Source: Apium graveolens
Taxonomy: Eukaryota > Streptophyta > Magnoliopsida > Apiales > Apiaceae
Assembly: GCF_009905375.1 (NCBI RefSeq)
Contig: NC_133648.1
Coordinates: forward strand, 303,878,565-303,942,564
Reading direction: 5' to 3'
DNA length: 64,000 nucleotides
The position numbers and the translations under genes are program-made. The notes beneath the pieces are model-generated. The model made no database searches and was not told the DNA's origin. It saw only the letters and a list, made by a program, of their open reading frames with translations. This document shows positions 33,551 through 46,896 of this stretch, piece after piece. The stretch's first letter is position 1. Every line of letters starts with the position of its first letter.

Positions 33551-34038
33551 CGACTCGTCTGTAAGGCGTTTGACGTCGTATACTGCCCGTAAACAGTGAT
33601 TCTTGTTTTTCTGATTTGATTCTAATTTTTCTGATTTTTGTCATATTTTCTTTTTATGATTAGATCATGGATAATATGATATGTTAAGATCAGATTATGT
33701 GTTTTAACATGCTTTTATGTGTTGTATGAGCATGGTGGATGGTTATGGCCTTTTCGACCTTAGTGTAATGGTTTTGGTTTTGGTTTTAAATATGACTTGT
33801 ATGTCGTCAATCTTTGTAATCATAAATCTCGAATGTAACTCGAGTTATTCTTGTAAGTTCATTAGATTAGTTTTACTTTCAATCATGTAATGTAATTGAA
33901 GACTCAAGAAGGCTATCCAATGGAGGTGATAAAAGAAGAAGACAAGGCATACAAGAAGTCTAAACAAAGAAGAAGACTTATGTAATAAGTAGTTGTATTT
34001 ATTTCCATCACCATATTAGATTGACCTTGATCTTTATC

Positions 34039-34043
34039 ATGAG
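34039..34043. other. Target site duplication ATGAG, left copy
   Basis: ATGAG directly before the LARD LTR; the right copy is 44305-44309. Confidence 0.95.
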
Positions 34044-37000
34044 TGTCACGCCCCCAAATCCGGGGTCAGAGGATTTGGTCGTCACTATAAAACTTCAATC
34101 CAAATTAACCTGTTAAATCAATAAATAAATGCCAGCGGAAGATAATTATCATAAATGACCCCAAACTACTCCAAGATCTTTTAAGGTTACAGTTCTAGAA
34201 ACAAGAATTCCAAATTCCACAAATAATTTTTCACTTTCTTTTAAATCTCTTTTCAATAAATTCTAACTCAAAACTAAACCCACTAGTATAACTTCGAAAT
34301 GAAGTATACTAGGCCCAAATAAAATACAAAACTATAATATAATATAATATAAACAACTTTACACAATAAAACTTACACTAGTCCGTAAACCCTGGACCAA
34401 CCACCTTCGAAAAACTTCTTCTTTGCTTCCTCGAATTATGCAGCTAAACAACGCAAGCTAATCCTCACTGGAGGTTAAATTTAAAAACAGGCAAGTATGA
34501 GCGGAAGAAATGCTCAGCAAGTTCATTATAGCATATATATGGTCGTTTTGATATAAAACAGACATCTGCATTAGCGTAGAACATTTAAAATCATAATTGC
34601 TGAATCATAAAACTTTAGTTGAGGAATCCTAGAATTGATTTCTTAATTGTATTCAAAACCATTTTGATATTTTTGAGCGAAATGCTTCAGCACTACTTTG
34701 AATCTTGACGAGAATAAAACTCGTAAAACAGTGTTTACGGAAATATCGTAAACAATTCTAACATGAAACAATGATTATGGATTGAATCGTAAACTTTACT
34801 CAAAACTCAACTCTTAATATTAATACTTATTTTGTTGTCATATCAAATTAGATATCAATACGAACTTTGATGCTCACAACACCCATACTGAAATCAACAT
34901 CAATCATCTATACTAATACCATCTTTGATATTTAACAACAAACTAAGTATCCTCAAAATCAGAAACTGAATCAAAACCACATTTCATCTTTTATCCGAAA
35001 ATAAAATACTTAATAAATCATTCCTTGTAAGATGTCAAAATCAATATAATAATTTCGATTGGAACCAAATTATGCACTATGCTGTTCCTGATGATCAGTC
35101 ATGAAACAGCACCGGTATCCCGCAGTATACCGTAAATATAGGTACTACCCGTATCCCGAAGACATACGGTACCTATAGGGCGCCAGAAAAAGGCATAACA
35201 AGCCTTGTAAGATATTACACTTCCGTATTACACTTCTGTATAATAGCTCACGCTGGACCGGTGCCTCGGCCTCTTACGCTACCAGTAACCATCAAATCTC
35301 AAAACCTTTTATTGAAAAGGGGTCATAATACTTGACACCCGAAATAATTTTATTCCCCCATTCACTTGGGCAGGAATACTTGCAACAAAATCATTTTTCT
35401 CAAAACCCAAAACATTTGTAAATCTATTCTGAACATAGAATAGCAGAGGGTACTTGCATAAACAGAATTATTTAATTCAGCGATATATAAAACATTTATC
35501 TATCTTGAACTGAGAATAGGAAAAGCAATACTTGCATGATAAGATTTTAAATAAATATCACTTGAACAATAAGTGATGATAGGGATACTTGCATACTGTG
35601 ATTCGAAATAAACATCACTTGAACAATAAGTGAAATCAGGGGTACTTGCCTTTGGGTTTTTAGCAGTTAGTCACACTCGCAAACACGCATCTATTCTGAA
35701 ATTCTGTCTTAAAACATCACCGTCCTTCTTTTCAACACTTGACTGATATGCTGCTCCTGCGATTGCTAGAAGCCAGATACCCAATACCATTCCATCTCAT
35801 TCTTTATCCAACGTCTTGTCCCGATCAACTCGAATGATCCGCATCTATAATTAAAAAATACAACTTTAATTGTCTAAATGATAATTACTTGACGAACTAC
35901 GCGTCAAAATCCTATCGTCTACCCATACGATAGCCCACACATAAATATAACAGACAATTACAGGAATCTTGACCCACATATGCACATAATTCACATAGCT
36001 CGTAAGCACATAATCCACGTATCATATAATTCATATCACATAAGACTCAGTTCATCAAAACATTCGACTCGGTACGCTTAAAACTGAAATCAGGTCAAAA
36101 ATATGATTTATCGATCAAAAATCGATTCAGAATGACTGGTAAAAGAAGCGATCTTTCGAAACAAAAAAAAAATTTGGGTCTCGAAAGTATTTTTATTGAA
36201 ATAGGAATATTTTTCTGAGTCTGTACGCATTCGTTTCGTATTAAACGGACGAACGGTTGATTTATTATGAATTTTTGAACATTTTTCGGAATAAAAACAA
36301 TCTCCGAATCATTTAATAATTAAATAATAGGGCTCGAACACCCGAAAATAATGTTATTAGAATTATCGAGCTTGGAAAATAATTTAAAATAATATTTTAA
36401 AGCTCGAAACTATTTTTCGGAATTTTTAAATCAATTTTAAATAATTAAATCTAATTAAATAATCAATTAGAATTAATTAATAACTAATTAAATTAATTAA
36501 TCAATTAATATTTAAATTAATTGAATAATTAAATAATTAATTATCAACTAAAATTAATTAATCAAATAATTTGGATTTATTTTTTTTTGAATTAAAATAA
36601 ATTTTCAAAATTAAAAATAATGATTTGTAAAATAAAAATAAATTTTTCAAAAATTAAAATAGGATTTTGAATTATTTGTAAAAAGAAAATCCAGAAACAT
36701 GCTTTTAGTTTTGAAATAGCAGAAAACAGAATCAAAGCCGGGTAAATTTCGGGTCAGAAAACGGGTTATGAAGAACAAAGTCGGGTTAGGTTTTAAACCC
36801 ACCGGAAAATCAAGGAAGACGACCGGAAAACGTCCGGCCGCCGCTCACCCGACTTCCGGCCACACTTCTGGGCTCCAAAACAGAGCCATTCTGAACAGTT
36901 TTCACTCCAAATCTCTCCTATATCGACACAAAATCTCAAAAACAACATCCACAACAGCAATCCACCTTCAAATCGTCGAATTCGATGATCGCCACCCTCC

Positions 37001-38552
37001 CGCCGGTGAACAATCCAGCGAAAAACACGAAATCAGCACACACTCAACCAAAATCAACATGTTATATATGAAAACGAAGCTTGTTTTATGTACAATCTAA
37101 CCCAACCATTTATGACATCAACCAATTAAGAAATACTTCTAAAAATCAAATTAAAAATACGAAAATATAAAGAACTCGGGTTTGAACTCCCGGGAATCGT
37201 TTGGTTCAAATAAATATGAGAATCGATTGGAAATGATAAGATACAGTTATCCCAACCATCAATTGCATCCAATAACCCCAGAATCAAAAATACCCAATTC
37301 AACCCATGAACCCTAAAATTACAAATTTACATATTACTAATCGTTTGAATGATTTGATGGGATAAACAGAAAGAGCATAGAAATCTAAACGTTTTGGTTA
37401 CTCATACTTCGAATTCTGAAATCTGCATCACCCACAAATTTGGGTTTGATTCTCAGAATTCTTCAAGAACACCAAGAACACATACTCAAAGAATTTTCAG
37501 AGAATCAAACCTTAATTTCTACATGATACTGAGCTCTATTTCTGAAGTATAATATACCAAATTGACCAGAAAAACATGCTCTATAACATGGAATCATCAA
37601 AATACATCAACAACATCAAGAACAAATTTTCATAATTTAATTATTAATTAATTCGAATATAAATAAATAAATAAGAAAATTACCATGATTTCTGGGCAGA
37701 AACTGATGATTGATTCAAAAAGAAGATTTCGAGAGCTTCGTTTTGATATGCTGCACGCCCGAATCGGAGTTCGATAACGCCTTCGTTCGTGTGTTTGATT
37801 CTCGGTAACGTATCAGTTTCTCGGGTTTTTCTCTGTATTTACGGTATTTTAACTGGTTGCACATGAATAAACGAAATAAACGAAATAAGAAATAGGCTAT
37901 TTATATTTATGGAATATTGGATCGTTCTGGATCATTTTGGATCGTTAAATTAGTTGCTTAGCCGCTAAGTAACTGTAAAAACGATACAATTCAATACCAG
38001 AATTGGATAATTATCAAAATCGGGCTTTTTATAAAACACTATATACGAAAATAACGTAAAAATATCCCGTCTCTCGAGAATACGGCTTTTGTTGATTTAT
38101 CGAAATGGTTATCGTATCGAAAATATTGCGTCGGGCTGCGCACAGGTCAAACCATAATCCGGATCGAAAAAGTTAAAACACGGAAAATGTCCGGAATTAC
38201 CAGATTAGGTTAGGAAGGAGTTTTCGAAAGAGTTTCGGGTTATAAAAATGAAAAACAGTTGAAGTCGGACGATTCCCGACTTTATAAAATAATTTTGGTA
38301 ATTATTCAGAAAATAATTAATAATACATAAATCAATATAAAATCATCTAACAGTCCAAAAATTACCAGAAAAATATCACAATTATCTATATTTTATTCTG
38401 GACATATAAAAATTAAAATACTCAAATAATATCATATCTAAACACCCAAACATCAATTCCACTTATCAGATAATTCACCAAAATTCACATAAAATGACAT
38501 AAACAATTCCAAATAATTATAAAAATAATATCTGAAAATATGGGATATTACA
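34044..38552 (-). repeat. 3' LTR of young LARD
   Basis: 4509 bases; on the plus strand TGTCACGCCCCC to GGATATTACA. It includes ATTAATTAA-rich text (36440-36560) and the GTTGCTTAGC/GCTAAGTAAC inverted repeat (37953-37973). The 110-codon plus frame at 36768-37100 is antisense to the element and kept only because the LTRs are young copies. Confidence 0.95.
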
Positions 38553-39793
38553 ATCTACCCCCCTTATAAGGATTCCGTCCTCGGAATCAGCAGAAGAAAG
38601 CACTAAGGGATCTTCTAACCAACTTCCTACTCTTGCATACTTAACTTTTCTCAAAATTTTCATTAACACTGCAATTCCTTATACCACACAGTTATCATGA
38701 AAGCTTCACTTTGTACCTTGTTCCATCCACATCTTTTGACCAATTTCTCAATAGAATCGCTTTTACTGATCGCGAGAAAGAAGAATAGAGAAAAAGATAG
38801 AGAGAAGAAAAGAAGGAGAGATAAAGAGAGAAATAAAGGAACATATTGACTTCGTTATACACCCCTGATATTTTAATCGTATTGCAATCCACTGTTGCTC
38901 TTGATAATCCCATCACATAACCCTGCTTTGACTTGACCAGGATAACTCAGCTTAACTTGATTGACATACCTTCGAATGTTTGGAATGATAAAATCATGAA
39001 ATTTCAAAAAGAAAAGAATTTTGATACCATAACAGAACCAAAATCTGAATTTAAGAAAGATATTGTTGAAATAAAAGAATAACTGAGAGATCAATATGAC
39101 CAAACGAACTTGGTATTGCGTGTCCAAATTAAGACACTACTAAAGGTTGTTAACCTTCATGTATTCACAACACACACAAGTGATGGTGTCCCATCCAACT
39201 CCTATCACACAGACAGGTGTACCTTGTGTCCCCTATAGTTAGGGTTGTTCATCTCAGTCAGAATAAAAGAATATAAAATGAATTCAAAATCAAATGAATA
39301 GAACTGATAAGATTTCAAAGATGATATTTCTGAAGGAAATGAAGTCCAGAGAACAAAATTCTGGCACAAAATGAATAAACGAGTGTTAGGAAATATCCTC
39401 TAACAATTACTTCTTTTGAGAGAGGCCAAAAGAAATTATAGAAAGAAAAGGTAATGCCAAAGTCTTAATATTTATCTTCAATTTGAACTCTCCAGTTGAC
39501 TCGCCATCTGATTCTAGACGCTTCTTCATGTTCCAGGGATATCGATAATCTTCATCGTCGTCAAATCGTAGTAGCCTCGGAAGATTCGACCATAGAAGTT
39601 TGCAGCTTTCCGGAGTTCTATCCAGCTCAACACAACCATCTCGAAATAATGCCCCTATCTTAGCTTACTCGTTGGTACTATATCCAATAGTCCAACAAGA
39701 ACTCGATATGAGCTCAAGCGTCCTCACATAGCTATACACACTCCTACATACTCTCGTTTCTAGTTTACTATAACCTCAGCTCTGATACCAACC
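38553..39793 (-). other. Internal region of young LARD, no coding capacity
   Basis: 1241 bases. PPT: six C on the plus strand at 38558-38563 (GGGGGG on minus) with GATTCCGAGGACGGAATCC beside it, as in the Tekay element. A purine-rich plus-strand stretch lies at 38770-38840. PBS: TGGTATCAGAGC on the minus strand (39779-39790), three bases from the LTR. I see no gag or pol motif on either strand. Confidence 0.9.
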
Positions 39794-42700
39794 TGTCACG
39801 CCCCCAAATCCGGGGTCAGAGGATTTGGTCGTCACTATAAAACTTCAATCCAAATTAACCTGTTAAATCAATAAATAAATGCCAGCGGAAGATAATTATC
39901 ATAAATGACCCCAAACTACTCCAAGATCTTTTAAGGTTACAGTTCTAGAAACAAGAATTCCAAATTCCACAAATAATTTTTCACTTTCTTTTAAATCTCT
40001 TTTCAATAAATTCTAACTCAAAACTAAACCCACTAGTATAACTTCGAAATGAAGTATACTAGGCCCAAATAAAATACAAAACTATAATATAATATAATAT
40101 AAACAACTTTACACAATAAAACTTACACTAGTCCGTAAACCCTGGACCAACCACCTTCGAAAAACTTCTTCTTTGCTTCCTCGAATTATGCAGCTAAACA
40201 ACGCAAGCTAATCCTCACTGGAGGTTAAATTTAAAAACAGGCAAGTATGAGCGGAAGAAATGCTCAGCAAGTTCATTATAGCATATATATGGTCGTTTTG
40301 ATATAAAACAGACATCTGCATTAGCGTAGAACATTTAAAATCATAATTGCTGAATCATAAAACTTTAGTTGAGGAATCCTAGAATTGATTTCTTAATTGT
40401 ATTCAAAACCATTTTGATATTTTTGAGCGAAATGCTTCAGCACTACTTTGAATCTTGACGAGAATAAAACTCGTAAAACAGTGTTTACGGAAATATCGTA
40501 AACAATTCTAACATGAAACAATGATTATGGATTGAATCGTAAACTTTACTCAAAACTCAACTCTTAATATTAATACTTATTTTGTTGTCATATCAAATTA
40601 GATATCAATACGAACTTTGATGCTCACAACACCCATACTGAAATCAACATCAATCATCTATACTAATACCATCTTTGATATTTAACAACAAACTAAGTAT
40701 CCTCAAAATCAGAAACTGAATCAAAACCACATTTCATCTTTTATCCGAAAATAAAATACTTAATAAATCATTCCTTGTAAGATGTCAAAATCAATATAAT
40801 AATTTCGATTGGAACCAAATTATGCACTATGCTGTTCCTGATGATCAGTCATGAAACAGCACCGGTATCCCGCAGTATACCGTAAATATAGGTACTACCC
40901 GTATCCCGAAGACATACGGTACCTATAGGGCGCCAGAAAAAGGCATAACAAGCCTTGTAAGATATTACACTTCCGTATTACACTTCTGTATAATAGCTCA
41001 CGCTGGACCGGTGCCTCGGCCTCTTACGCTACCAGTAACCATCAAATCTCAAAACCTTTTATTGAAATGGGGTCATAATACTTGACACCCGAAATAATTT
41101 TATTCCCCCATTCACTTGGGCAGGAATACTTGCAACAAAATCATTTTTCTCAAAACCCAAAACATTTGTAAATCTATTCTGAACATAGAATAGCAGAGGG
41201 TACTTGCATAAACAGAATTATTTAATTCAGCGATATATAAAACATTTATCTATCTTGAACTGAGAATAGGAAAAGCAATACTTGCATGATAAGATTTTAA
41301 ATAAATATCACTTGAACAATAAGTGATGATAGGGATACTTGCATACTGTGATTCGAAATAAACATCACTTGAACAATAAGTGAAATCAGGGGTACTTGCC
41401 TTTGGGTTTTTAGCAGTTAGTCACACTCGCAAACACGCATCTATTCTGAAATTCTGTCTTAAAACATCACCGTCCTTCTTTTCAACACTTGACTGATATG
41501 CTGCTCCTGCGATTGCTAGAAGCCAGATACCCAATACCATTCCATCTCATTCTTTATCCAACGTCTTGTCCCGATCAACTCGAATGATCCGCATCTATAA
41601 TTAAAAGATACAACTTTAATTGTCTAAATGATAATTACTTGACGAACTACGCGTCAAAATCCTATCGTCTACCCATACGATAGCCCACACATAAATATAA
41701 CAGACAATTACAGGAATCTTGACCCACATATGCACATAATTCACATAGCTCGTAAGCACATAATCCACGTATCATATAATTCATATCACATAAGACTCAG
41801 TTCATCAAAACATTCGACTCGGTACGCTTAAAACTGAAATCAGGTCAAAAATATGATTTATCGATCAAAAATCGATTCAGAATGACTTGTAAAAGAAGCG
41901 ATCTTTCGAAACAAAAAAAAAATTTGGGTCTCGAAAGTATTTTTATTGAAAGCGGAATATTTTTCTGAGTCTGTACGCATTCGTTTCGTATTAAACGGAC
42001 GAACGGTTGATTTATTATGAATTTTTGAACATTTTTCGGAATAAAAACAATCTCCGAATCATTTAATAATTAAATAATAGGGCTCGAACACCCGAAAATA
42101 ATGTTATTAGAATTATCGAGCTTGGAAAATAATTTAAAATAATATTTTAAAGCTCGAAACTATTTTTCGGAATTTTTAAATCAATTTTAAATAATTAAAT
42201 CTAATTAAATAATCAATTAGAATTAATTAATAACTAATTAAATTAATTAATCAATTAATATTTAAATTAATTGAATAATTAAATAATTAATTATCAACTA
42301 AAATTAATTAATCAAATAATTTGGATTTATTTTTTTTTTTGAATTAAAATAAATTTTCAAAATTAAAAATAATGATTTGTAAAATAAAAATGAATTTTTC
42401 AAAAATTAAAATAGGATTTTGAATTATTTGTAAAAAGAAAATCCAGAAACATGCTTTTAGTTTTGAAATAGCAGAAAACAGAATCAAAGCCGGGTAAATT
42501 TCGGGTCAGAAAACGGGTTATGAAGAACAAAGTCGGGTTAGGTTTTAAACCCACCGGAAAATCAAGGAAGACGACCGGAAAACGTCCGGCCGCCGCTCAC
42601 CCGACTTCCGGCCACACTTCTGGGCTCCAAAACAGAGCCATTCTGAACAGTTTTCACTCCAAATCTCTCCTATATCGACACAAAATCTCAAAAACAACAT

Positions 42701-44304
42701 CCACAACAGCAATCCACCTTCAAATCGTCGAATTCGATGATCGCCACCCTCCCGCCGGTGAACAATCCGGCGAAAAACACGAAATCAGCACACACTCAAC
42801 CAAAATCAACATGTTATATATGAAAACGAAGCTTGTTTTATGTACAATCTAACCCAACCATTTATGACATCAACCAATTAAGAAATACTTCTAAAAATCA
42901 AATTAAAAATACGAAAATATAAAGAACTCGGGTTTGAACTCCCGGGAATCGTTTGGTTCAAATAAATATGAGAATCGATTGGAAATGATAAGATACAGTT
43001 ATCCCAACCATCAATTGCATCCAATAACCCCAGAATCAAAAATACCCAATTCAACCCATGAACCCTAAAATTACAAATTTACATATTACTAATCGTTTGA
43101 ATGATTTGATGGGATAAACAGAAAGAGCATAGAAATCTAAACGTTTTGGTTACTCATACTTCGAATTCTGAAATCTGCATCACCCACAAATTTGGGTTTG
43201 ATTCTCAGAATTCTTCAAGAACACCAAGAACACATACTCAAAGAATTTTCAGAGAATCAAACCTTAATTTCTACATGATACTGAGCTCTATTTCTGAAGT
43301 ATAATATACCAAATTGACCAGAAAAACATGCTCTATAACATGGAATCATCAAAATACATCAACAACATCAAGAACAAATTTTCATAATTTAATTATTAAT
43401 TAATTCGAATATAAATAAATAAATAAGAAAATTACCATGATTTCTGGGCAGAAACTGATGATTGATTCAAAAAGAAGATTTCGAGAGCTTCGTTTTGATA
43501 TGCTGCACGCCCGAATCGGAGTTCGATAACGCCTTCGTTCGTGTGTTTGATTCTCGGTAACGTATCGGTTTCTCGGGTTTTTCTCTGTATTTACGGTATT
43601 TTAACTGGTTGCACATGAATAAACGAAATAAACGAAATAAGAAATAGGCTATTTATATTTATGGAATATTGGATCGTTCTGGATCGTTTTGGATCGTTAA
43701 ATTAGTTGCTTAGCCGCTAAGTAACTGTAAAAACGATACAATTCAATACCAGAATTGGATAATTATCAAAATCGGGCTTTTTATAAAACACTATATACGA
43801 AAATAACGTAAAAATATCCCGTCTCTCGAGAATACGGCTTTTGTTGATTTATCGAAATGGTTATCGTATCGAAAATATTGCGTCGGGCTGCGCACAGGTC
43901 AAACCATAATCCGGATCGAAAAAGTTAAAACACGGAAAATGTCCGGAATTACCAGATTAGGTTAGGAAGGAGTTTTCGAAAGAGTTTCGGGTTATAAAAA
44001 TGAAAAACAGTTGAAGTCGGACGATTCCCGGCTTTATAAAATAATTTTGGTAATTATTCAGAAAATAATTAATAATACATAAATCAATATAAAATCATCT
44101 AACAGTCCAAAAATTACCAGAAAAATATCACAATTATCTATATTTTATTCTGGACATATAAAAATTAAAATACTCAAATAATATCATATCTAAACACCCA
44201 AACATCAATTCCACTTATCAGATAATTCACCAAAATTCACATAAAATGACATAAACAATTCCAAATAATTATAAAAATAATATCTGAAAATATGGGATAT
44301 TACA
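39794..44304 (-). repeat. 5' LTR of young LARD
   Basis: 4511 bases, nearly identical to 34044-38552. Differences noted by eye include single-base changes near 41068, 41608, 41887, 41951-41953, 42391, 42768, 43567, 43686 and 44031, and a poly-T length change near 42331. The element reads from 44304 to the left. Confidence 0.95.
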
Positions 44305-44309
44305 ATGAG
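44305..44309. other. Target site duplication ATGAG, right copy
   Basis: Pairs with 34039-34043. Confidence 0.95.
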
Positions 44310-45374
44310 CTTGATAAAGATCACATAGGATGGGGCCATAACCAAACATATTTACTTTATTGCACTTTACATTTACTTGTTTATTTAATTTTATATATGA
44401 GATATATGCCTATGTTTACCATGCGATGATAGATTTAGGTGAACTTAAATCAATATAAGGCGTGCTCTAGAAAATCTAGAATAGGAATCGTTTCTTGCCT
44501 TAACAATAAATATTATGAATACGATCATGAGATTCTTGTGTTTATGAAATACGTAATTGAATATGAATTTTCAATATTGAGAGAAAGGATGATTCTGTCA
44601 ACAACAGATTTCTATCTGTAAGAAAGGGTTATTAAGTGACGCCTCTTGACAATGCTCCACCCGATCTGGGAATCATCTGATTATCGATTATTGATTTGAA
44701 GTATTTAATTTAAAAGGAAGAATCTCTTTATAATATGATTATAATTGTAACGTAATATAATCCCTCTAAAATTAAATAATATCAAGTAGTAATTGGCCAA
44801 TGACACAACGGGCTTGTGTCGGTCAAAGCCTTCCAACATGGTAGAAAGTAGTTCTTATTTTTGAATCATTATCGTTTCGTGCTACAGCCGAGGGCTTTGA
44901 TTTCGAAATAAGAAATACTTGTCTATTAAATAGAGATGTGTACATTGAATTAGAATCTAAAGGTCGGTACGTGCCACAGCCGTGGGCCGTTGGAGACTGA
45001 TTCAATTGTACGAAATGTTGGGTTAGACTTGACTTAGAATATTGAGTTTGTCGTGCCACAGCCGTGACTCAATTATTCAAGAGGCTAAAGTTATATTAGG
45101 GAATAACATAAGATGTAATTGACAAGAGTTGTCTACCTATTGAACATCACATGACGTTTCGTGCCACAACCGAGGTTGTGTGATGGAATGTAGGATCCCT
45201 ATTCCCACTAGCATTATGAATGCTTAATTTTCACTTAGGGGGTTGAATAAATTAGATAAACTAGTGGGAGACACTTATGAATAAAGACCCGATTTATATA
45301 GTATTTTGAAATGAAATTGAATATTTGCTAAGTGTTGTTATGTGTTTATCATTTACAGATTTACTATATTCATC
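44310..45374 (+). other. Leader of Copia element B, second part
   Basis: Non-coding continuation of 33199-34043. Four copies of a CGTGCCACAGCCGTGG-like word lie at 44878, 44970, 45052 and 45160, that is 82-108 bases apart, in otherwise different text. Gag starts at 45375. Confidence 0.75.
44878..45178 (+). repeat. Spaced leader repeats of B (4 copies)
   Basis: The core GTGCYACARCCGWG recurs four times with spacings 92, 82 and 108. The spacers are not clear repeats of each other by eye, so the conserved word may be a binding or structural motif. Confidence 0.7.
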
Positions 45375-45983
45375 ATGTCTTCTGCACTATCACTCCGAAG
45401 CATACTAGATGCTCACAAGTTGACTGGTCCTAATTTAGATGTTTATTTTCACTGTAACAAGTTGGGGCACTGGAAAAGGAACTACAAGGTTTACCTTGCA
45501 GAATTGAAGAAGAAGAAGGGTAGTAAGACTACCGCTTCTAATTCAGGCATGTTCATGATCGAAGTTAATATGTCACTAGGTCAAATTTCTACTTAGGTAT
45601 TAGATACCGCCTGTGGTTCTCATATTTGCAATTCATTGCAAGGACTAAAGGGAAGTAGGACTCTTGAAAAAGATGAGGTGATTCTACGTATGGGCAATGG
45701 AGCAAGGGTTTCGGCCATATCTGTAGGATCATTTAGTTTACATATGCCTACGGGTAAGACTATTATTTTGAATAATTGTTATTACGTTCCCTCTATTATG
45801 AGGAATATTGTTTTTATCCCTATGTTGGATTTGGATGGTTTTTCATTTATTATTAAGAATAATGAATGTTCTATCCTTAGAGATAATATTCTTTATGGAC
45901 GTGGTATTATAAATAATGGTTTGTATGTATGTGACGTAGAGCATGATTTACTTCAGATTGAACAAACTAATAAAAGAAAATGA
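45375..45983 (+). pseudogene. gag (internally deleted) and protease of Copia element B
   Basis: MSSALSLRSILDAHKLTG (45375) is a Copia gag start. After about 22 codons it jumps straight to the zinc-knuckle region (YFHCNKLGHWKRNY, about 45447-45488), so most of gag is deleted without losing frame. The knuckle's first and last cysteines are tyrosines. Protease: TAG at 45594-45596 stands where tryptophan is usual, then VLDTACGSHI keeps D-T, with alanine where glycine is expected. The protease frame continues 45636-45983 and ends in TGA. It cannot build particles by itself. Confidence 0.85.
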
Positions 45984-46896
45984 GATGATGAAAATCTGAC
46001 CTATTTATGGCACTGTAGGCTAGGTCATATTAGTGAAAATAGACTGCGGACATTGCATAAGGAAGGGTTACTTGACCCCTTTAATTTTGAATCATATCCT
46101 ACATGCGAGTCTTGTCTATTGGGTAAAATGACCAAATCTCCATTTAGTGGACATGGAGAGAGGGCTGCAGATTTGCTAGGATTGGTACACACAGATGTAT
46201 GTGGACCAATGTCTACGCAAGCCATGGGTGGATTTTTGTACTTCATTACTTTCATAGATGATAGATCTAGATTCGGATATGTGTATTTTGATGAAACACA
46301 AGTCTGAAGCCTTTGAAAAGTTCAAAGAATATAAACATAAAGTGGAGAAACAAACCAAACACAGTATTATAACTATTCAATCAGATCGAGGTGGTGAATA
46401 CTTGAATGGAGAGTTTCTAGATTATCTCAAAGAAAATGGTATAGTCTCCCAGTGGACTCCTCCATATACTCCACAGTTGAATGGGGTATCTGAAAGGAGA
46501 AATCGAACTTGATTAGACATGGTTCGGTCCATGATGAGCTATGCGAATCTTCCAGTATTCCTATGGGGTTATGCATTGGAAACCTCAACATATTTACTGA
46601 ATAAGGTGTCTTCCAAATTTGTTCCTCAAACACCATATGAGATATGGAAAGAAAGGAAACCGAGTCTTAAACACGTTAAGATTTGGGGATGTCTAGCTTA
46701 TGTCAAGAAAGTTGACCCAGATAAGCTGGAATCTCGATCCGTAAAATGTAATTTTGTGGGATATCCTAAAGAGACTTTGGGGTATTACTTTTACACCGAT
46801 CATCGGGTGTTTGTCTCCAGACATGCTACCTTCTTGGAAAAGGAGTTTATCCTTGAAGGAAACAGTGGGAGCAAAATTGAACTTGATGAAGTTTAA
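45984..46896 (+). pseudogene. Integrase of Copia element B, broken
   Basis: Zinc region CRLGHISENR to CESCLLGKM (about 46015-46125). Catalytic residues: D in TDVCGP (about 46192), D in SDRGGEY (about 46383), E in SERRNRT (about 46489). There is a frameshift near 46290, a TGA at about 46510 and a clean C-terminal frame 46519-46896 (LWGYALETSTYLLNK, KIWGCLAYVK, VFVSRHATFLE). All three acidic residues are present, but the protein is interrupted. Confidence 0.87.

Larger units (their letters stand above)
33199..34043 (+). other. Leader of Copia element B, first part
   Basis: Non-coding. It contains a perfect hairpin at 33531-33550 (CTGATAGC-AGAA-GCTATCAG) and TG-rich text. It is interrupted by the young LARD at 34044 and resumes at 44310. 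Confidence 0.75.
34044..44304 (-). mobile_element. Young LARD (large non-autonomous LTR element)
   Basis: Two 4.5 kb LTRs (34044-38552, 39794-44304) flank only 1241 bases of non-coding DNA. The direction is minus: the PBS (39779-39790) reads TGGTATCAGAGC on the minus strand beside the right LTR, and the PPT lies beside the left LTR. Target duplication is ATGAG. About a dozen differences between the LTRs were seen by eye in 4.5 kb, so the insertion is recent. LTR ends and the PPT-side text resemble the Tekay-type element in this window, so its proteins probably came from that lineage. It sits in the leader of Copia element B. Confidence 0.95.

Noticed and set aside
36768..37100. 110-codon ORF conserved in both LARD LTRs (also 42520-42852)
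   Set aside because: It is antisense to the element and identical only because the LTRs are recent copies. No domain is recognisable and it has no counterpart in the old LARD copy.
38770..38840. Purine-rich stretch in the LARD interior as a possible PPT
   Set aside because: The real PPT is next to the LTR at 38558-38563; this stretch is not adjacent to an LTR and is on the wrong strand for plus-strand priming.
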